A DNA stretch of 64,000 nt from Flavobacterium sp. (GCF_017744675.1 NZ_JAGIAV010000008.1:224741-288740), one strand, 5' to 3'; positions 34,042 through 42,886 are shown, numbered from the stretch's first letter. Numbers and translations are program-made. Notes: generated by a model not told the origin, from the sequence alone.

Positions 34042-35286
34042 TTATTCGTCTCTAAGTGCTACAATAGGTTTAATTTTGGCTGCTCTGTAGGCTGGGAAAA
34101 ATCCAGCCATTGCTCCTGCAAAAACAAGTAATACCAAAGTAGTTAAAGCCACACTAAAATCTACTTCAGGATTTCTGAAATATTCACTCTGAACCATTGG
34201 TCCAACAAATTCTAATAATGCAAGACTAGCTAATAGTCCAACAAAACCTGCGATGGTGGTAATAAAAATCGATTCATGAAGAATCATAGTAATAATAGAA
34301 AAAGGTGAAGCTCCCAATGCTTTTCTAATCCCAATTTCTTTTGTACGCTCTTTCACTATGATAAGCATAATATTACTCACTCCAACAACTCCTGCTATAA
34401 TGGTACAAATACCAACCCACCAGAAAAAGAGTCTGATATATAAGTTTAAATCATAAAACTGTTTGGCATCTTTAACCGAATTATAAACTCCTACACCTCC
34501 ATCGTCTTCAGGCGCCACTACATTTTTACTCTTCAATAAATCTTTTAAATCTTGCGTAAACTTTTCTGACTGTGCCAAAGCTTCGTCATAATCGTTTGTC
34601 TTTTTTAAAGTAAAAAACAAATTGCTGATTTTATCTCCTCCACCAAAAGTTTTCTGAACTGTAGTCAGAGGCAAATAAGCTCGAGTCTCTTCCCTTTCTC
34701 CTCCTGGATCTGTAAAAACACCAACTACTTTAAAATTGATATTGTTAATCAGGATTTCTTCTCCTATTGCCTCTTTATCCTTAAGCAGGTCGGTTTTTAA
34801 TTTCATCCCGATAACTGCAACTTTTGCGTTACTTTCTAAATCTTTAGCGTTTATATAACGACCTTGAACTATGGTTAAATTCTCGATTCCGCCATAATCC
34901 GGATTAACCCCTCTAAATTGGTAGCTGCCCGATTCTTTTCCATAAGCAAATGGCTGTCCCCAATAATTATTTGTTGAGGCTCTCAAATCTAATTTGTCTT
35001 CAAATTTCTGAACCGATTGATTGTAATCGCTGTTGCGAAATTGAATCTGTCTTCCAGGATTTAATCCTTTGTATTCTTTAGTCGTTGTTCCAGACCAAAC
35101 CTCAATAATACCCGCAGCATCACGTTCAAACTGTTTCTCAATTCCGTTTTGCAAACCTTTACCCGCACCAAGCAGGATTACCAAAATAAAAATTCCTGAA
35201 GCCACAGAAACTCCAGTTAAGAACGTTCTTAAGCGGTTTTTAGAAATGGCTTCAAATATTTCCTGCCAGCGTTCAATATTAAACAT
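34042..35286 (-). CDS. MacB/FtsX-type ABC transporter permease, first copy
   Basis: The 414-residue product has the same architecture as its neighbour: a helix at about 18-40, a periplasmic MacB_PCD domain and three C-terminal helices with VKERTKEIGIRKALGASPF. It ends FFPAYRAAKIKPIVALRDE. Its ATG overlaps the end of the ATPase gene by 8 bases, and the second permease starts 2 bases after its stop, so the three are translated as one unit. Sequence similarity between the two permeases is clear only in the membrane segments. Confidence 0.88.
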   Translation of the reverse strand: MFNIERWQEIFEAISKNRLRTFLTGVSVASGIFILVILLGAGKGLQNGIEKQFERDAAGIIEVWSGTTTKEYKGLNPGRQIQFRNSDYNQSVQKFEDKLDLRASTNNYWGQPFAYGKESGSYQFRGVNPDYGGIENLTIVQGRYINAKDLESNAKVAVIGMKLKTDLLKDKEAIGEEILINNINFKVVGVFTDPGGEREETRAYLPLTTVQKTFGGGDKISNLFFTLKKTNDYDEALAQSEKFTQDLKDLLKSKNVVAPEDDGGVGVYNSVKDAKQFYDLNLYIRLFFWWVGICTIIAGVVGVSNIMLIIVKERTKEIGIRKALGASPFSIITMILHESIFITTIAGFVGLLASLALLEFVGPMVQSEYFRNPEVDFSVALTTLVLLVFAGAMAGFFPAYRAAKIKPIVALRDE

Positions 35287-35980
35287 AAGACGAAGCTCTA
35301 ACTTGTTCTACTTTTTTATCATCGATAATTAATCCGTCTTTTAGGACTACATTTCTTTTGCACATTGCGGCAATATCTGGTTCGTGCGTAACAATCAAAA
35401 TTGTTTTTCCTTCGTCATTAATCCCTTGAATAAGCTCCATCACCTCATAAGACGTTTTTGTATCCAAAGCTCCTGTTGGCTCATCGGCAAGCAATACTTT
35501 CGGATTCGAAGCCAACGCTCTTGCAATAGCAACACGCTGTTTCTGACCTCCAGAAAGTTCATTTGGCAAGTGATGAACGTGAGAACCTAAACCTACTTTC
35601 TCCAAATATTTCATTGCGATTTCGTAGCGTTCCTTTCTTTTAACACCCTGATAATATAAGGGCATAGCCACATTATCTAATGCTGTTTTATAATTTATCA
35701 AGTTAAAAGACTGAAAAACAAAGCCTAAAAATTTATTGCGATACTTTGACGCTATTGTTTCATTTAATTTCTTAATTGGTGTTTTGTCTAAAATATAACT
35801 TCCAGAATCGGCTTCGTCTAAAATTCCTAAAATATTAAGAAGTGTAGATTTACCCGAACCTGATGACCCCATGATCGCAACTAATTCTCCTTCTTCGATA
35901 TTGAAATTAATTCCTTTTAGCACGTGTAATTCTGAACTTCCCATCTTATAGGATTTATGTAAATCTTTAATTTCAATCAT
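35279..35980 (-). CDS. ABC transporter ATP-binding protein (MacB/LolD type)
   Basis: The 233-residue ATPase has Walker A GSSGSGKST, Q-loop FVFQSFNLI, signature LSGGQKQRVAIARAL, Walker B VLLADEPTGALD and the H-loop VTHEPD. These are in the LolD/MacB order, including the QRVAIARAL core. The start at 35980 (MIEIKDLHKSYKMG) fits the family; an earlier in-frame ATG at 36004 would add eight unusual residues. It drives the two permeases encoded immediately downstream. MacB-type pumps work by mechanotransmission and typically export peptides, lipids or antibiotics; the substrate is unknown here. Confidence 0.93.
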   Translation of the reverse strand: MIEIKDLHKSYKMGSSELHVLKGINFNIEEGELVAIMGSSGSGKSTLLNILGILDEADSGSYILDKTPIKKLNETIASKYRNKFLGFVFQSFNLINYKTALDNVAMPLYYQGVKRKERYEIAMKYLEKVGLGSHVHHLPNELSGGQKQRVAIARALASNPKVLLADEPTGALDTKTSYEVMELIQGINDEGKTILIVTHEPDIAAMCKRNVVLKDGLIIDDKKVEQVRASSYV

Positions 35981-36158
35981 GGTATTGTTAAATTTTTTAG
36001 ACAATAATAACGTTTTTATTAAGTAATTTATGATAATAAAAAGTTAATACTTTTGGTTACCTATTCTGTATTAGACTTCCTTTTTTTGTTATTGTTACAC
36101 TTTTTTAATAAAATCTGATTGTTTTTGTAATTTTACCTTGTCTAAAAATTCATACTAA

Positions 36159-37565
36159 ATGAAGCTTACTTCTATTATTTCAATGTTTTCGGTACTTGCC
36201 GCCTTAACAAGCTGTTCTTCGACCCAAAAAATAGAAACATTAAAACCCGAACCAGACGACGCTAGTCCGTTAGTTTATGACAGCAGTCCTTCCTTTATCA
36301 ATCTTCCTATTACGATAAAACTAAACGATATAGAAAACCAAACAAATGCTTTCCTTAACGGATTAATTTATGAAGACAATAATATTGAAGATGACGATAT
36401 TGAAATGAAAATCTGGAAACAGGCTCCGATTAAAATTCAAAATGATCCATCGAATCCTGACAAAAGAATTAGAACAATTTTACCGCTTAAAGCGAATATC
36501 AAATACCGAATTGGCACAAAAAAACTAGGAGTAGAATTGTACGATGTGAGGGAATTTAATCTCAACGGAGTGATAACCTTATCAAGCGAGACTGTACTTA
36601 CCAATTGGAAGCTAACAACAAAAACAGAGTTTAAATCTCTTGATTGGAGCGAAAGTCCAACAATGACTGTATTTGGCAAAAATATGCCTATTACATATTT
36701 AATAAATCCTGCGATTTCTATTTTTAAAAGCAAACTCGAAAAGAAAATAGACGAAGCAATTGAAAAATCAATGGATTTTAAACCCAACGTTCTTCAAGCT
36801 GTTGAAAAAATCTGCACTCCTTTTCAAATGAGTGACACCTATGAAAGCTGGCTTCGCATTGTTCCTATTGAAATTTATTCGACAAACGCCAAACTTAAAA
36901 ACGATTCGTTCCTCTTGGATATGGGAATGAAATGCAACATGGAAACCATTGTAGGAAAACAGCCTGAATCTAAATACAGTGCAAGCAAAATCGTTCTAAA
37001 ACCTGTTGCCAAAATCCCAAATCAGATTGCTGCTAATATTGCTGCGATTTCAAGTTATGTAGACGCTTCTAAAATTATGACCAAAAATTTCGCTGGTCAG
37101 GAATTTGGTTCAGGAAGCAAAAAAGTAACCGTAAAAAATGTTTCCATTTGGCATAAAGACGGAAAAATGGTTATTGCACTAGACGTTTTAGGATCTATAA
37201 ACGGAACGCTTTATTTAAATGGCTTCCCGTCATACAATCCACAGTCAAAAGAAATCTATTTTGAGAAGCTAGATTATGTTTTAGATACCAAAAGCAAATT
37301 GATGAGAACTGCAAACTGGCTCGCACAAGGATATATTCTGAGAAAAATGGAAGAAAGCTGCCGCTACTCCATTCAGCCGAATTTGGAAGAAGGCAAAAAA
37401 AGTATGGCTGGTTATTTAAAGAATTATTCGCCAATGCCAGGTGTATTTGTCAACGGAAAAATTGAAGACATTCAATTTGATAAAATTCAGCTAACCAATC
37501 AGGCCATTATAGCCTTCATCAAAATAAACGGAACAGTAAACGTCTCCGTAAACGGACTTAAATAA
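36159..37565 (+). CDS. DUF4403 lipoprotein
   Basis: The 468-residue product has a lipoprotein signal (lipobox LTSC, about 16-19) and the DUF4403 pattern throughout: an N-terminal SFINLPITIKLNDIENQTNA, then VTVKNVSIWHKDGKMVIALDVLGSINGTLYLNGFP and the C-terminal INGTVNVSVNGL. The family is periplasm- or outer-membrane-facing with an unknown role; some groups see similarity to lipid-binding (TULIP-like) folds, but I cannot show that here. It is a single-gene unit, divergent from the exporter, and ends at a bidirectional terminator. Confidence 0.82.
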   Translation: MKLTSIISMFSVLAALTSCSSTQKIETLKPEPDDASPLVYDSSPSFINLPITIKLNDIENQTNAFLNGLIYEDNNIEDDDIEMKIWKQAPIKIQNDPSNPDKRIRTILPLKANIKYRIGTKKLGVELYDVREFNLNGVITLSSETVLTNWKLTTKTEFKSLDWSESPTMTVFGKNMPITYLINPAISIFKSKLEKKIDEAIEKSMDFKPNVLQAVEKICTPFQMSDTYESWLRIVPIEIYSTNAKLKNDSFLLDMGMKCNMETIVGKQPESKYSASKIVLKPVAKIPNQIAANIAAISSYVDASKIMTKNFAGQEFGSGSKKVTVKNVSIWHKDGKMVIALDVLGSINGTLYLNGFPSYNPQSKEIYFEKLDYVLDTKSKLMRTANWLAQGYILRKMEESCRYSIQPNLEEGKKSMAGYLKNYSPMPGVFVNGKIEDIQFDKIQLTNQAIIAFIKINGTVNVSVNGLK

Positions 37566-37570
37566 ACATA

Positions 37571-37602
37571 AAAAAAGCAGCCATTACGCTGCTTTTTTCT
37601 TT
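37571..37602. terminator. Bidirectional terminator between DUF4403 and the small CxxC protein gene
   Basis: Positions 37571-37581 and 37588-37598 pair as an 11-bp stem (A6-GCAGC with GCTGC-T6), with T tracts on both strands. The stop codon of the minus-strand gene (37584-37586) lies in its loop. Confidence 0.8.
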
Positions 37603-37844
37603 TTAGAATACATTCGATAAATCAAATATCCGATTATTAATACGAGTAAATACGGTATTACCATTAAGTAAACAATTCCATCATTTACTGCTTCAGCTTT
37701 TTTAATATTAGAATCGCCTGATAATGCTGCACGACACATTGCACATTGAGCACTCGCAGAAATTCCAATGAAGAAAAAACAAATTCCAAGAATAAAACTT
37801 TGGAATTTGGAATTTAAATTTTGGATTTTATTTTTAGTGTGCAT
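37584..37844 (-). CDS. Small membrane protein with CxxC motif, oxidase-assembly neighbour
   Basis: The 86-residue product has a signal-like hydrophobic segment (about 17-32), then QCAMCRAALSGD with two cysteines, a second helix (about 54-73) and a basic tail KKKKAA. It is the last gene of the SCO/DUF420 operon and overlaps its neighbour by 11 bases. Related small proteins beside SCO genes in Bacteroidota suggest a role in oxidase assembly, but this is inference. Residues about 9-21 are encoded by an AATTCCAAATTCC-type repeat, so the N-terminus may be extended compared with relatives. Confidence 0.6.
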   Translation of the reverse strand: MHTKNKIQNLNSKFQSFILGICFFFIGISASAQCAMCRAALSGDSNIKKAEAVNDGIVYLMVIPYLLVLIIGYLIYRMYSKKKKAA

Positions 37845-38418
37845 AATATGGCGAAATCATTAAATAAACCACTACTCCCGTTACAGCAACATACAACCAA
37901 AGCGGAAAAGTGATTTTAGCTATTTTTCTATGTCTGTCAAAACGTTGTGCAAGTGCTCTAACATAAGTGATTAAAACCAATGGAATAATTACAATAGAAA
38001 GTAAAATATGCGTTATTAGAATAACAAAGTAAACCATTCGCAACGAACCAACCTTCGCGCTTTCTATTGCATCAAGAATACCATCATGATTAGAATCTCC
38101 AAATTTTGTAGAATCAGAAGTCATATGATACGCTACATACATTACTAAGAATGCCACCGATAAAGCAATAGCAAAAGTCATTAATCGTTCATGCAATTTT
38201 TGTTTTCCATTTTTTATAGCCAAAACAGCCCAAACTAATACAACAGCTGTAACCCCATTTGTAGTTGCATAAATTGGCGGCAAAAACGACAAAGGCTCTA
38301 CATTAATACCAAAATCTTTAAGTTTAACCGCAAACAAAACTGCTACAACAATTGGAATTACAATTGAAACAGCAATAATGAATTTACTAAATTTTTTCTC
38401 TAAAGTGTTATCTTCCAT
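37834..38418 (-). CDS. DUF420 membrane protein (oxidase-assembly associated)
   Basis: The 194-residue protein has five membrane helices (about 14-32, 46-64, 78-97, 125-150 and 165-185). It carries the histidines typical of the DUF420 family (H76 and H98 regions, plus THILLSIVIIPLVL and RFDRHRKIAK). DUF420 proteins resemble CtaM and lie with cytochrome oxidase genes. In Firmicutes, CtaM is needed for activity of a heme-copper oxidase. A helix-breaking segment with DSNHDGILDAIES resembles a calcium-binding loop. It sits between the SCO gene (2 bases) and the CxxC gene. Confidence 0.82.
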   Translation of the reverse strand: MEDNTLEKKFSKFIIAVSIVIPIVVAVLFAVKLKDFGINVEPLSFLPPIYATTNGVTAVVLVWAVLAIKNGKQKLHERLMTFAIALSVAFLVMYVAYHMTSDSTKFGDSNHDGILDAIESAKVGSLRMVYFVILITHILLSIVIIPLVLITYVRALAQRFDRHRKIAKITFPLWLYVAVTGVVVYLMISPYYAH

Positions 38419-38420
38419 TT

Positions 38421-39107
38421 TTATTCTGCTAATAAAATTTTAATGTCTTCTTGAATATCTCGAACTCCTTTTTTATCTAAACCATCATAGTAGATGCTCG
38501 GATTCCCAAACTCGTCTTTTCTGCAACGAATATTTCCGTCTTTATCAATTAAGGCAAACAAACCTGAATGCTCAAATCCGCCACTTACTTTATCATTTTC
38601 TCCTGCATAAAGATTAAATCCTTTATTTGACAAATCCATAATTACGTTTTTGTCTCCCGTTAAGAAATTCCAGTTAGAAGATTTTACTCCAAGTAATTTC
38701 GCGTGATCTTTTAAAACCTGCGGAGTATCATGTTTAGGATCGATGGTAATAGAAACAATTCCAAAATTAGGATTTCCGAAAAATGTTTTTTCGATTTCCA
38801 GCATACTCATGTTCATTTTTGGACAGATAGAAGGACAAGTTGTAAAAAAGAATTCCAAAACATATACTTTCCCTTTATACGTTTCATTTGAAACCTTAAC
38901 ATTATCCTGATTCGTCAATTCGAATTTTGGAGCTGGACCAATTGTCAAAAGTTTAGCGTCTTTTGAAGATTTAGCACCCACATTATCCAAACGATTTCCT
39001 TTTACGATATCACCGTTTTTAACTCGATCGACAATTTTAGGAATGGCATAGATCCCAAAAATCAGAATGATAAAGGAGATTCCGATATATGATTTGTTTT
39101 TAAACAT
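38421..39107 (-). CDS. SCO1/SenC-family copper chaperone for cytochrome oxidase
   Basis: SCO proteins deliver copper to, or reduce, the CuA site of cytochrome c oxidase subunit II. The 228-residue product has an N-terminal membrane anchor (about 8-24) and a thioredoxin fold with the metal cysteines C91 and C95 in TTCPSICPKMN and the conserved H180 in GGFEHSGLF. All three ligands are present, so it can bind copper. The thioredoxin-like protein upstream (12 bases) and DUF420 downstream (2 bases) share its operon. Confidence 0.93.
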   Translation of the reverse strand: MFKNKSYIGISFIILIFGIYAIPKIVDRVKNGDIVKGNRLDNVGAKSSKDAKLLTIGPAPKFELTNQDNVKVSNETYKGKVYVLEFFFTTCPSICPKMNMSMLEIEKTFFGNPNFGIVSITIDPKHDTPQVLKDHAKLLGVKSSNWNFLTGDKNVIMDLSNKGFNLYAGENDKVSGGFEHSGLFALIDKDGNIRCRKDEFGNPSIYYDGLDKKGVRDIQEDIKILLAE

Positions 39108-39119
39108 TATATATGATTT

Positions 39120-39761
39120 TTAAAGTTGCTTTGTAGCGTTGTGGTTTTTCTTTAAAGCCGCGCGGTATTCGTATAAAATGATCTTAAAATCGTCCAGCAT
39201 TTCGTTGCTTAACTCAGATGGATGAAAAGTATCATACCCTTCTTTATACTCTTTTGGATCTTTTCTTCCTCTTAGATTACGTTCTTTATCGATGATGTAA
39301 ACATTAGAAGTTCCAAGATTTTCATTTAGTTTTTCTTTCAGATGAAGTCCGTCATAAAATTTCTGAATATCTTCTTTTGAAGCAAATACAAAATTCCAAT
39401 TTTTGACGTCGGTAAAAGGAGATAAAGCATCCACTATTTTTTGAGCTTCTGCTTCGGTTCCTACTGGACAAAGCACCACAAACTGAAGATCTTCAAAACC
39501 ATTATAACGTTTATAGATCTTTTCGTTTAGATTAAAATAATTTCCTCTATTTTCCAGAATATTTGTACCCGCGAAACCTAGCACGGTAATCTTTTTATTG
39601 AGTGAGATTTTTTTTCCGTTTAATGAATTCCAATTTCCAAAATCGGCCACTTTTGGTGTTATTACAGGAAGTGTCGTAAAACTATTTACACCAGAAGCAA
39701 AAAATAAATACGCTACAATTGGCAATACAAAAAGTACAAAGAGAACTATATTTTTTTTCAT
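39120..39761 (-). CDS. Membrane-anchored thioredoxin-fold-like protein lacking cysteines
   Basis: The 213-residue product has one N-terminal helix (about 4-22). The rest follows the layout of a peroxiredoxin/SCO-like fold: ITVLGFAGTNILENRGN, LQFVVLCPVGTEAEAQKIVDAL and NVYIIDKERNLRGRKD. The active-site CxxC is replaced: the only cysteine is in VVLCPVG, so redox or copper chemistry of the usual kind is unlikely. It leads the SCO operon in flavobacteria. I do not recognise a named family; a structural partner of SCO is a guess. Confidence 0.6.
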   Translation of the reverse strand: MKKNIVLFVLFVLPIVAYLFFASGVNSFTTLPVITPKVADFGNWNSLNGKKISLNKKITVLGFAGTNILENRGNYFNLNEKIYKRYNGFEDLQFVVLCPVGTEAEAQKIVDALSPFTDVKNWNFVFASKEDIQKFYDGLHLKEKLNENLGTSNVYIIDKERNLRGRKDPKEYKEGYDTFHPSELSNEMLDDFKIILYEYRAALKKNHNATKQL

Positions 39762-39787
39762 TGTATTAACGGAGAATTATTGAGGTA

Positions 39788-39795
39788 CAAAAATA
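39788..39795 (-). promoter_or_regulatory. -7-like box of the SCO operon, inside the oxidase terminator T tract
   Basis: The minus strand reads TATTTTTG, 26 bases before the ATG at 39761. It is formed by the T tract of the terminator at 39791-39820, so ending of the oxidase transcript and start of the SCO transcript may overlap. No -33 TTG. Confidence 0.3.
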
Positions 39796-39820
39796 AAAAA
39801 AGCTCCGTAAATCGGAGCTT
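39791..39820 (-). terminator. Terminator of the cytochrome oxidase genes
   Basis: On the minus strand AAGCTCCG (39820-39813) and CGGAGCTT (39807-39800) form an 8-bp stem with a 5-base loop, followed by a T-rich tract. Confidence 0.75.
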
Positions 39821-39840
39821 CTTTTCGAATTAATATCATG

Positions 39841-40191
39841 TTAAAAATTCCATTTAATAGTAGAATCTTTAAAAACCCCATAAATATAATGTCCTTCTGT
39901 TAACAGAATAAACAATAAATATAAAACTAGGAAGATAACAGGAGAAACTACAGACCATCTAAGGCTGCTTTTTTCACCTTCCATGTGCATAAATGCCCAT
40001 ACAATATAATATGCTTTGAAAACTGTTAAGATATAGAAAATCCAGTTTAATAGATTCAACCCAACAAAATGATTAAATTCTAATACTCCAGGTTTGTAAA
40101 TACCTAAAATAACTTCTACTGTAGTTACTACTGAAAGTAATCCGAAAACAAACCAGATTCTTTTTGTATTTGATACGTGCTCGTGTGACAT
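39841..40191 (-). CDS. Cytochrome c oxidase subunit IV family protein
   Basis: The 116-residue membrane protein has three helices (about 12-32, 42-66 and 78-98) and the motif KAYYIVWAFMHMEGEKS, matching the small subunit IV (COX4_pro/CyoD-like) of prokaryotic heme-copper oxidases. It ends the operon begun by cyoE and lies 19 bases after the larger subunit III gene. It helps assembly rather than catalysis in known oxidases. A terminator follows at once. Confidence 0.85.
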   Translation of the reverse strand: MSHEHVSNTKRIWFVFGLLSVVTTVEVILGIYKPGVLEFNHFVGLNLLNWIFYILTVFKAYYIVWAFMHMEGEKSSLRWSVVSPVIFLVLYLLFILLTEGHYIYGVFKDSTIKWNF

Positions 40192-40210
40192 AATAATTAA
40201 ATTCTAAAAA

Positions 40211-41194
40211 TTAAACTAGGTAGAAAACTGTAAATACAAATACCCAAACTAAATCTACAAAGTGCCAGTATAATCCAACTTTCTCTACCATTTCGTAGCT
40301 TCTTCTTTTCTCGTAAGTACCTAACAACACATTAAAGAAAATAATGATATTGATAATAACTCCAGAGAATACGTGGAATCCGTGGAAACCTGTAATGAAG
40401 AAGAAGAAATCAGCAAATAATTTATTACCGTACTCGTTTCTGATCAAGTTAGCACCTTCTACTACATATTTAGCACTAGCTAAGCGTTTTTCAGATTCTT
40501 CTCTTGATAAAACTGTTTTTTTCTTTTTATCTGTAAGTTTTTCTGTTCTGATTAAGATTTCAGGGTGAGCTTTAAAACCAGCCTGAACTTCAGCAACTGA
40601 GAATGATGGCAATGACTGAGCATCTTCCATAAACCAAGTTGAATGGCTTCTTGTTAAAGCTTCTCTTTGTTCTGGCAATTTAACAGCAAAATCAGCTAAA
40701 GCTACTCTTTTACCATCTTTGTCCACAAACTGCAGCAAGCTACCTCCAACAGTTTCAACTGCTCCGTACTCACCTTTAATGAAGTTTTTCCATTCCCAAG
40801 CTTGAGAACCAACGAAAATTAAACCTCCAATAATAGTTAAGAACATATAAATAGCAACTTTTGTCTTTTTCAATTGGTGTCCTGCATCAACAGCTAGCAC
40901 CATTGTTACAGAAGAAAAGATCAAAATAAAAGTCATTAATGCTACATAATACATTGGAGCCGCAACACCATGCATAAATGGGAAGTGAGTGAACACTTCA
41001 TCAGCCAAAGGCCAAGTTTCAATAAATTTAAATCTAGAAAAACCATAAGCTCCTAGAAATCCAGAGAATGTTAAGGCATCTGATACGATAAAAAACCACA
41101 TCATCATTTTACCATAACTTGCTCCTAAAGGCTCATTGTGACCGCCTCCCCAAGTTTTTTCGTCGTTGTTTGCAGTAGTAACTGTCGCTCCCAT
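40211..41194 (-). CDS. Cytochrome c oxidase subunit III with a hydrophilic insert
   Basis: The 327-residue product shows the subunit III pattern: MMWFFIVSDALTFSGFLGAYGF (about 30-50), FVGSQAWEWKNFIKGEYG and the C-terminal FFFITGFHGFHVFSGV plus LYWHFVDLVWVFVFTVFY. Between them, residues about 145-230 are hydrophilic and unlike standard subunit III (VDKDGKRVALADFAVKL). This insert is known to occur in Bacteroidota oxidases, as far as I recall. It follows the other subunit III gene by 42 bases. Confidence 0.88.
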   Translation of the reverse strand: MGATVTTANNDEKTWGGGHNEPLGASYGKMMMWFFIVSDALTFSGFLGAYGFSRFKFIETWPLADEVFTHFPFMHGVAAPMYYVALMTFILIFSSVTMVLAVDAGHQLKKTKVAIYMFLTIIGGLIFVGSQAWEWKNFIKGEYGAVETVGGSLLQFVDKDGKRVALADFAVKLPEQREALTRSHSTWFMEDAQSLPSFSVAEVQAGFKAHPEILIRTEKLTDKKKKTVLSREESEKRLASAKYVVEGANLIRNEYGNKLFADFFFFITGFHGFHVFSGVIINIIIFFNVLLGTYEKRRSYEMVEKVGLYWHFVDLVWVFVFTVFYLV

Positions 41195-41236
41195 AAAAGA
41201 TATTCGTTAAAAAGTTCCCAAATTTACGTTTTTTTC

Positions 41237-41824
41237 TTATTTAAAGAAATATAAAAATAAAAATAAATATACCCATAATAAATCCAAAAAGTGCCAATAC
41301 ATCGCACCTAGTTCTATACCAAGAGTTTGAGTCGAATTGTATTTTTGTTTAAAATGATTATAAATTATAATTAAAAGTGAAATTAATCCGCCAGCCAAGT
41401 GCAACAAGTGTGTAACTGTTACCACATAAAGAAAAGTTGTAGTAATTGAACTACCTTCTCCTGTAAAGTAATACCCTTCTGCAACGATTTGTCCAAATCC
41501 TTTGAATTGTAATACCACAAATAAAACTCCTAATGCCAAAGTTCCAAGAAGCAATCCTGTAACTGCGCTTCTATTGTCTTTTTGAATGGCTTTTTTAGCC
41601 AAGTAAAACGTAACACTGCAAGCAATGATTACTGCCGTACTCCAATAGAAGGCCGATGGAAGCTCAAAATTCTTCAACCAGTCTGCTCTTGATTTACTTA
41701 CTACAAATGCACTTGTTAAACCAGCAAACATCATGGTCATACTAACCATTGCAAAAAGCAGAATCAGTTTTGCTGATTTTGACTTTCTTACTTGTTCTTC
41801 ATTTGTTTTCAATGTCATTTCCAT
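41237..41824 (-). CDS. Cytochrome c oxidase subunit III-like protein (short)
   Basis: The 195-residue protein has five predicted helices. A first segment AKLILLFAMVSMTMMFAGL is followed by the subunit III signature VTHLLHLAGGLISLLIIIYN and YWHFLDLLWVYLFLFLYF. It is shorter than the second subunit III (40211) and lacks its insert, so the locus has two different subunit III-type proteins. The ATG at 41824 or 41818 (M3) may be used. It abuts cyoE by 2 bases. Confidence 0.88.
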   Translation of the reverse strand: MEMTLKTNEEQVRKSKSAKLILLFAMVSMTMMFAGLTSAFVVSKSRADWLKNFELPSAFYWSTAVIIACSVTFYLAKKAIQKDNRSAVTGLLLGTLALGVLFVVLQFKGFGQIVAEGYYFTGEGSSITTTFLYVVTVTHLLHLAGGLISLLIIIYNHFKQKYNSTQTLGIELGAMYWHFLDLLWVYLFLFLYFFK

Positions 41825-41826
41825 AA

Positions 41827-42729
41827 CTATCTTAAAAATTTATCTACTATAAATACAATTTGCAAAAGCGAAATATAAGAAACGCTTACCAGCATTAATG
41901 TTCTCGCTGCTTTTGCGGTTCTCAACTTATACAAACGAACTGCATAAAAAAGCATCCAAATCCCTAAAAGAAACACCATAACTGCTGCAATTGGAGAAAT
42001 AAATAATTGCCCTGTAAAACCTAATACAGGTAATAACGATGCTATGATAAGCCAAATTGTGTACAATATGATTTGCAAAGCAGTCCCTTTATCTTTTTTA
42101 CCTGTTGGAAGCATAAAAATTCCTGCTTTCTCGTAATCTTCATATAAAAACCACCCAATAGACCAGAAATGTGGAAACTGCCAAAAAAATTGAATTAAGA
42201 ATAATGTTCCCGCTTCGATACCAAATTCGCCAGTTGCTGCTACCCAGCCCAACATAAACGGAATCGCGCCAGGAAAAGCTCCAACAAAAACAGATAACGA
42301 AGTAACCGTTTTTAATGGCGTATAAACACTTGTATATAAAAATATCGAAATGGCAGCAAACATTGCCGACTTAGCGTTTATAGTATACAGAAGCGCAATA
42401 CCAACAATAGTAAGCAGACTTGCCACTAACAAAGCTACTTTAGGAGACATACGCCCTGAAGGAACTGGACGATTTTTGGTGCGATCCATTAAAGAATCGA
42501 TATTTTTTTCAATTACCTGATTAAAAGCATTTGAAGCCCCAACCATACAATAACCTCCCACTGCCAAAACCGCCAAAACACTCCATTTAAAAGGATGATC
42601 GGCATCAACCCCTAATAAATATCCCGCAATAGAAGAAAACAAAACACTAATAGCCAAACCAGCTTTAGTAATCTCTTTAAAATCTAGAAATATTGATTTG
42701 AGTGATAATGTATTTTTTGCAGCGTTCAA
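41827..42729 (-). CDS. cyoE: Heme O synthase (protoheme IX farnesyltransferase)
   Basis: CyoE/CtaB adds a farnesyl group to heme B to make heme O for heme-copper oxidases. The 300-residue membrane protein has about nine helices and the prenyl-diphosphate site NAFNQVIEKNIDSLMDR, followed by TKNRPVPSGRMSP, and a second segment YTPLKTVTSLSVFVGAFPGA. The start codon is TTG (42727-42729); no suitable ATG exists. A -7 box lies at 42765-42772. It heads the oxidase unit. Confidence 0.93.
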   Translation of the reverse strand: MNAAKNTLSLKSIFLDFKEITKAGLAISVLFSSIAGYLLGVDADHPFKWSVLAVLAVGGYCMVGASNAFNQVIEKNIDSLMDRTKNRPVPSGRMSPKVALLVASLLTIVGIALLYTINAKSAMFAAISIFLYTSVYTPLKTVTSLSVFVGAFPGAIPFMLGWVAATGEFGIEAGTLFLIQFFWQFPHFWSIGWFLYEDYEKAGIFMLPTGKKDKGTALQIILYTIWLIIASLLPVLGFTGQLFISPIAAVMVFLLGIWMLFYAVRLYKLRTAKAARTLMLVSVSYISLLQIVFIVDKFLR

Positions 42730-42764
42730 TACCGTTGTATTTTGTGTATTTTTTTTGAGTGGTG

Positions 42765-42772
42765 CAAATGTA
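42765..42772 (-). promoter_or_regulatory. Putative -7 box of the cyoE-cox operon
   Basis: The minus strand reads TACATTTG, 35 bases before the TTG start codon. No clear TTG at -33. The rest of the gap to remB shows nothing. Confidence 0.4.
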
Positions 42773-42886
42773 CAAATTAGATTGTAGAATTTAAACCTAT
42801 AATTTTAGATTTTTTTCAATAAAACCTTTACAAATTAAGATCTCAGCATTCTTTAACACTATTATTTCGAAAAATCTTATTAAAAA

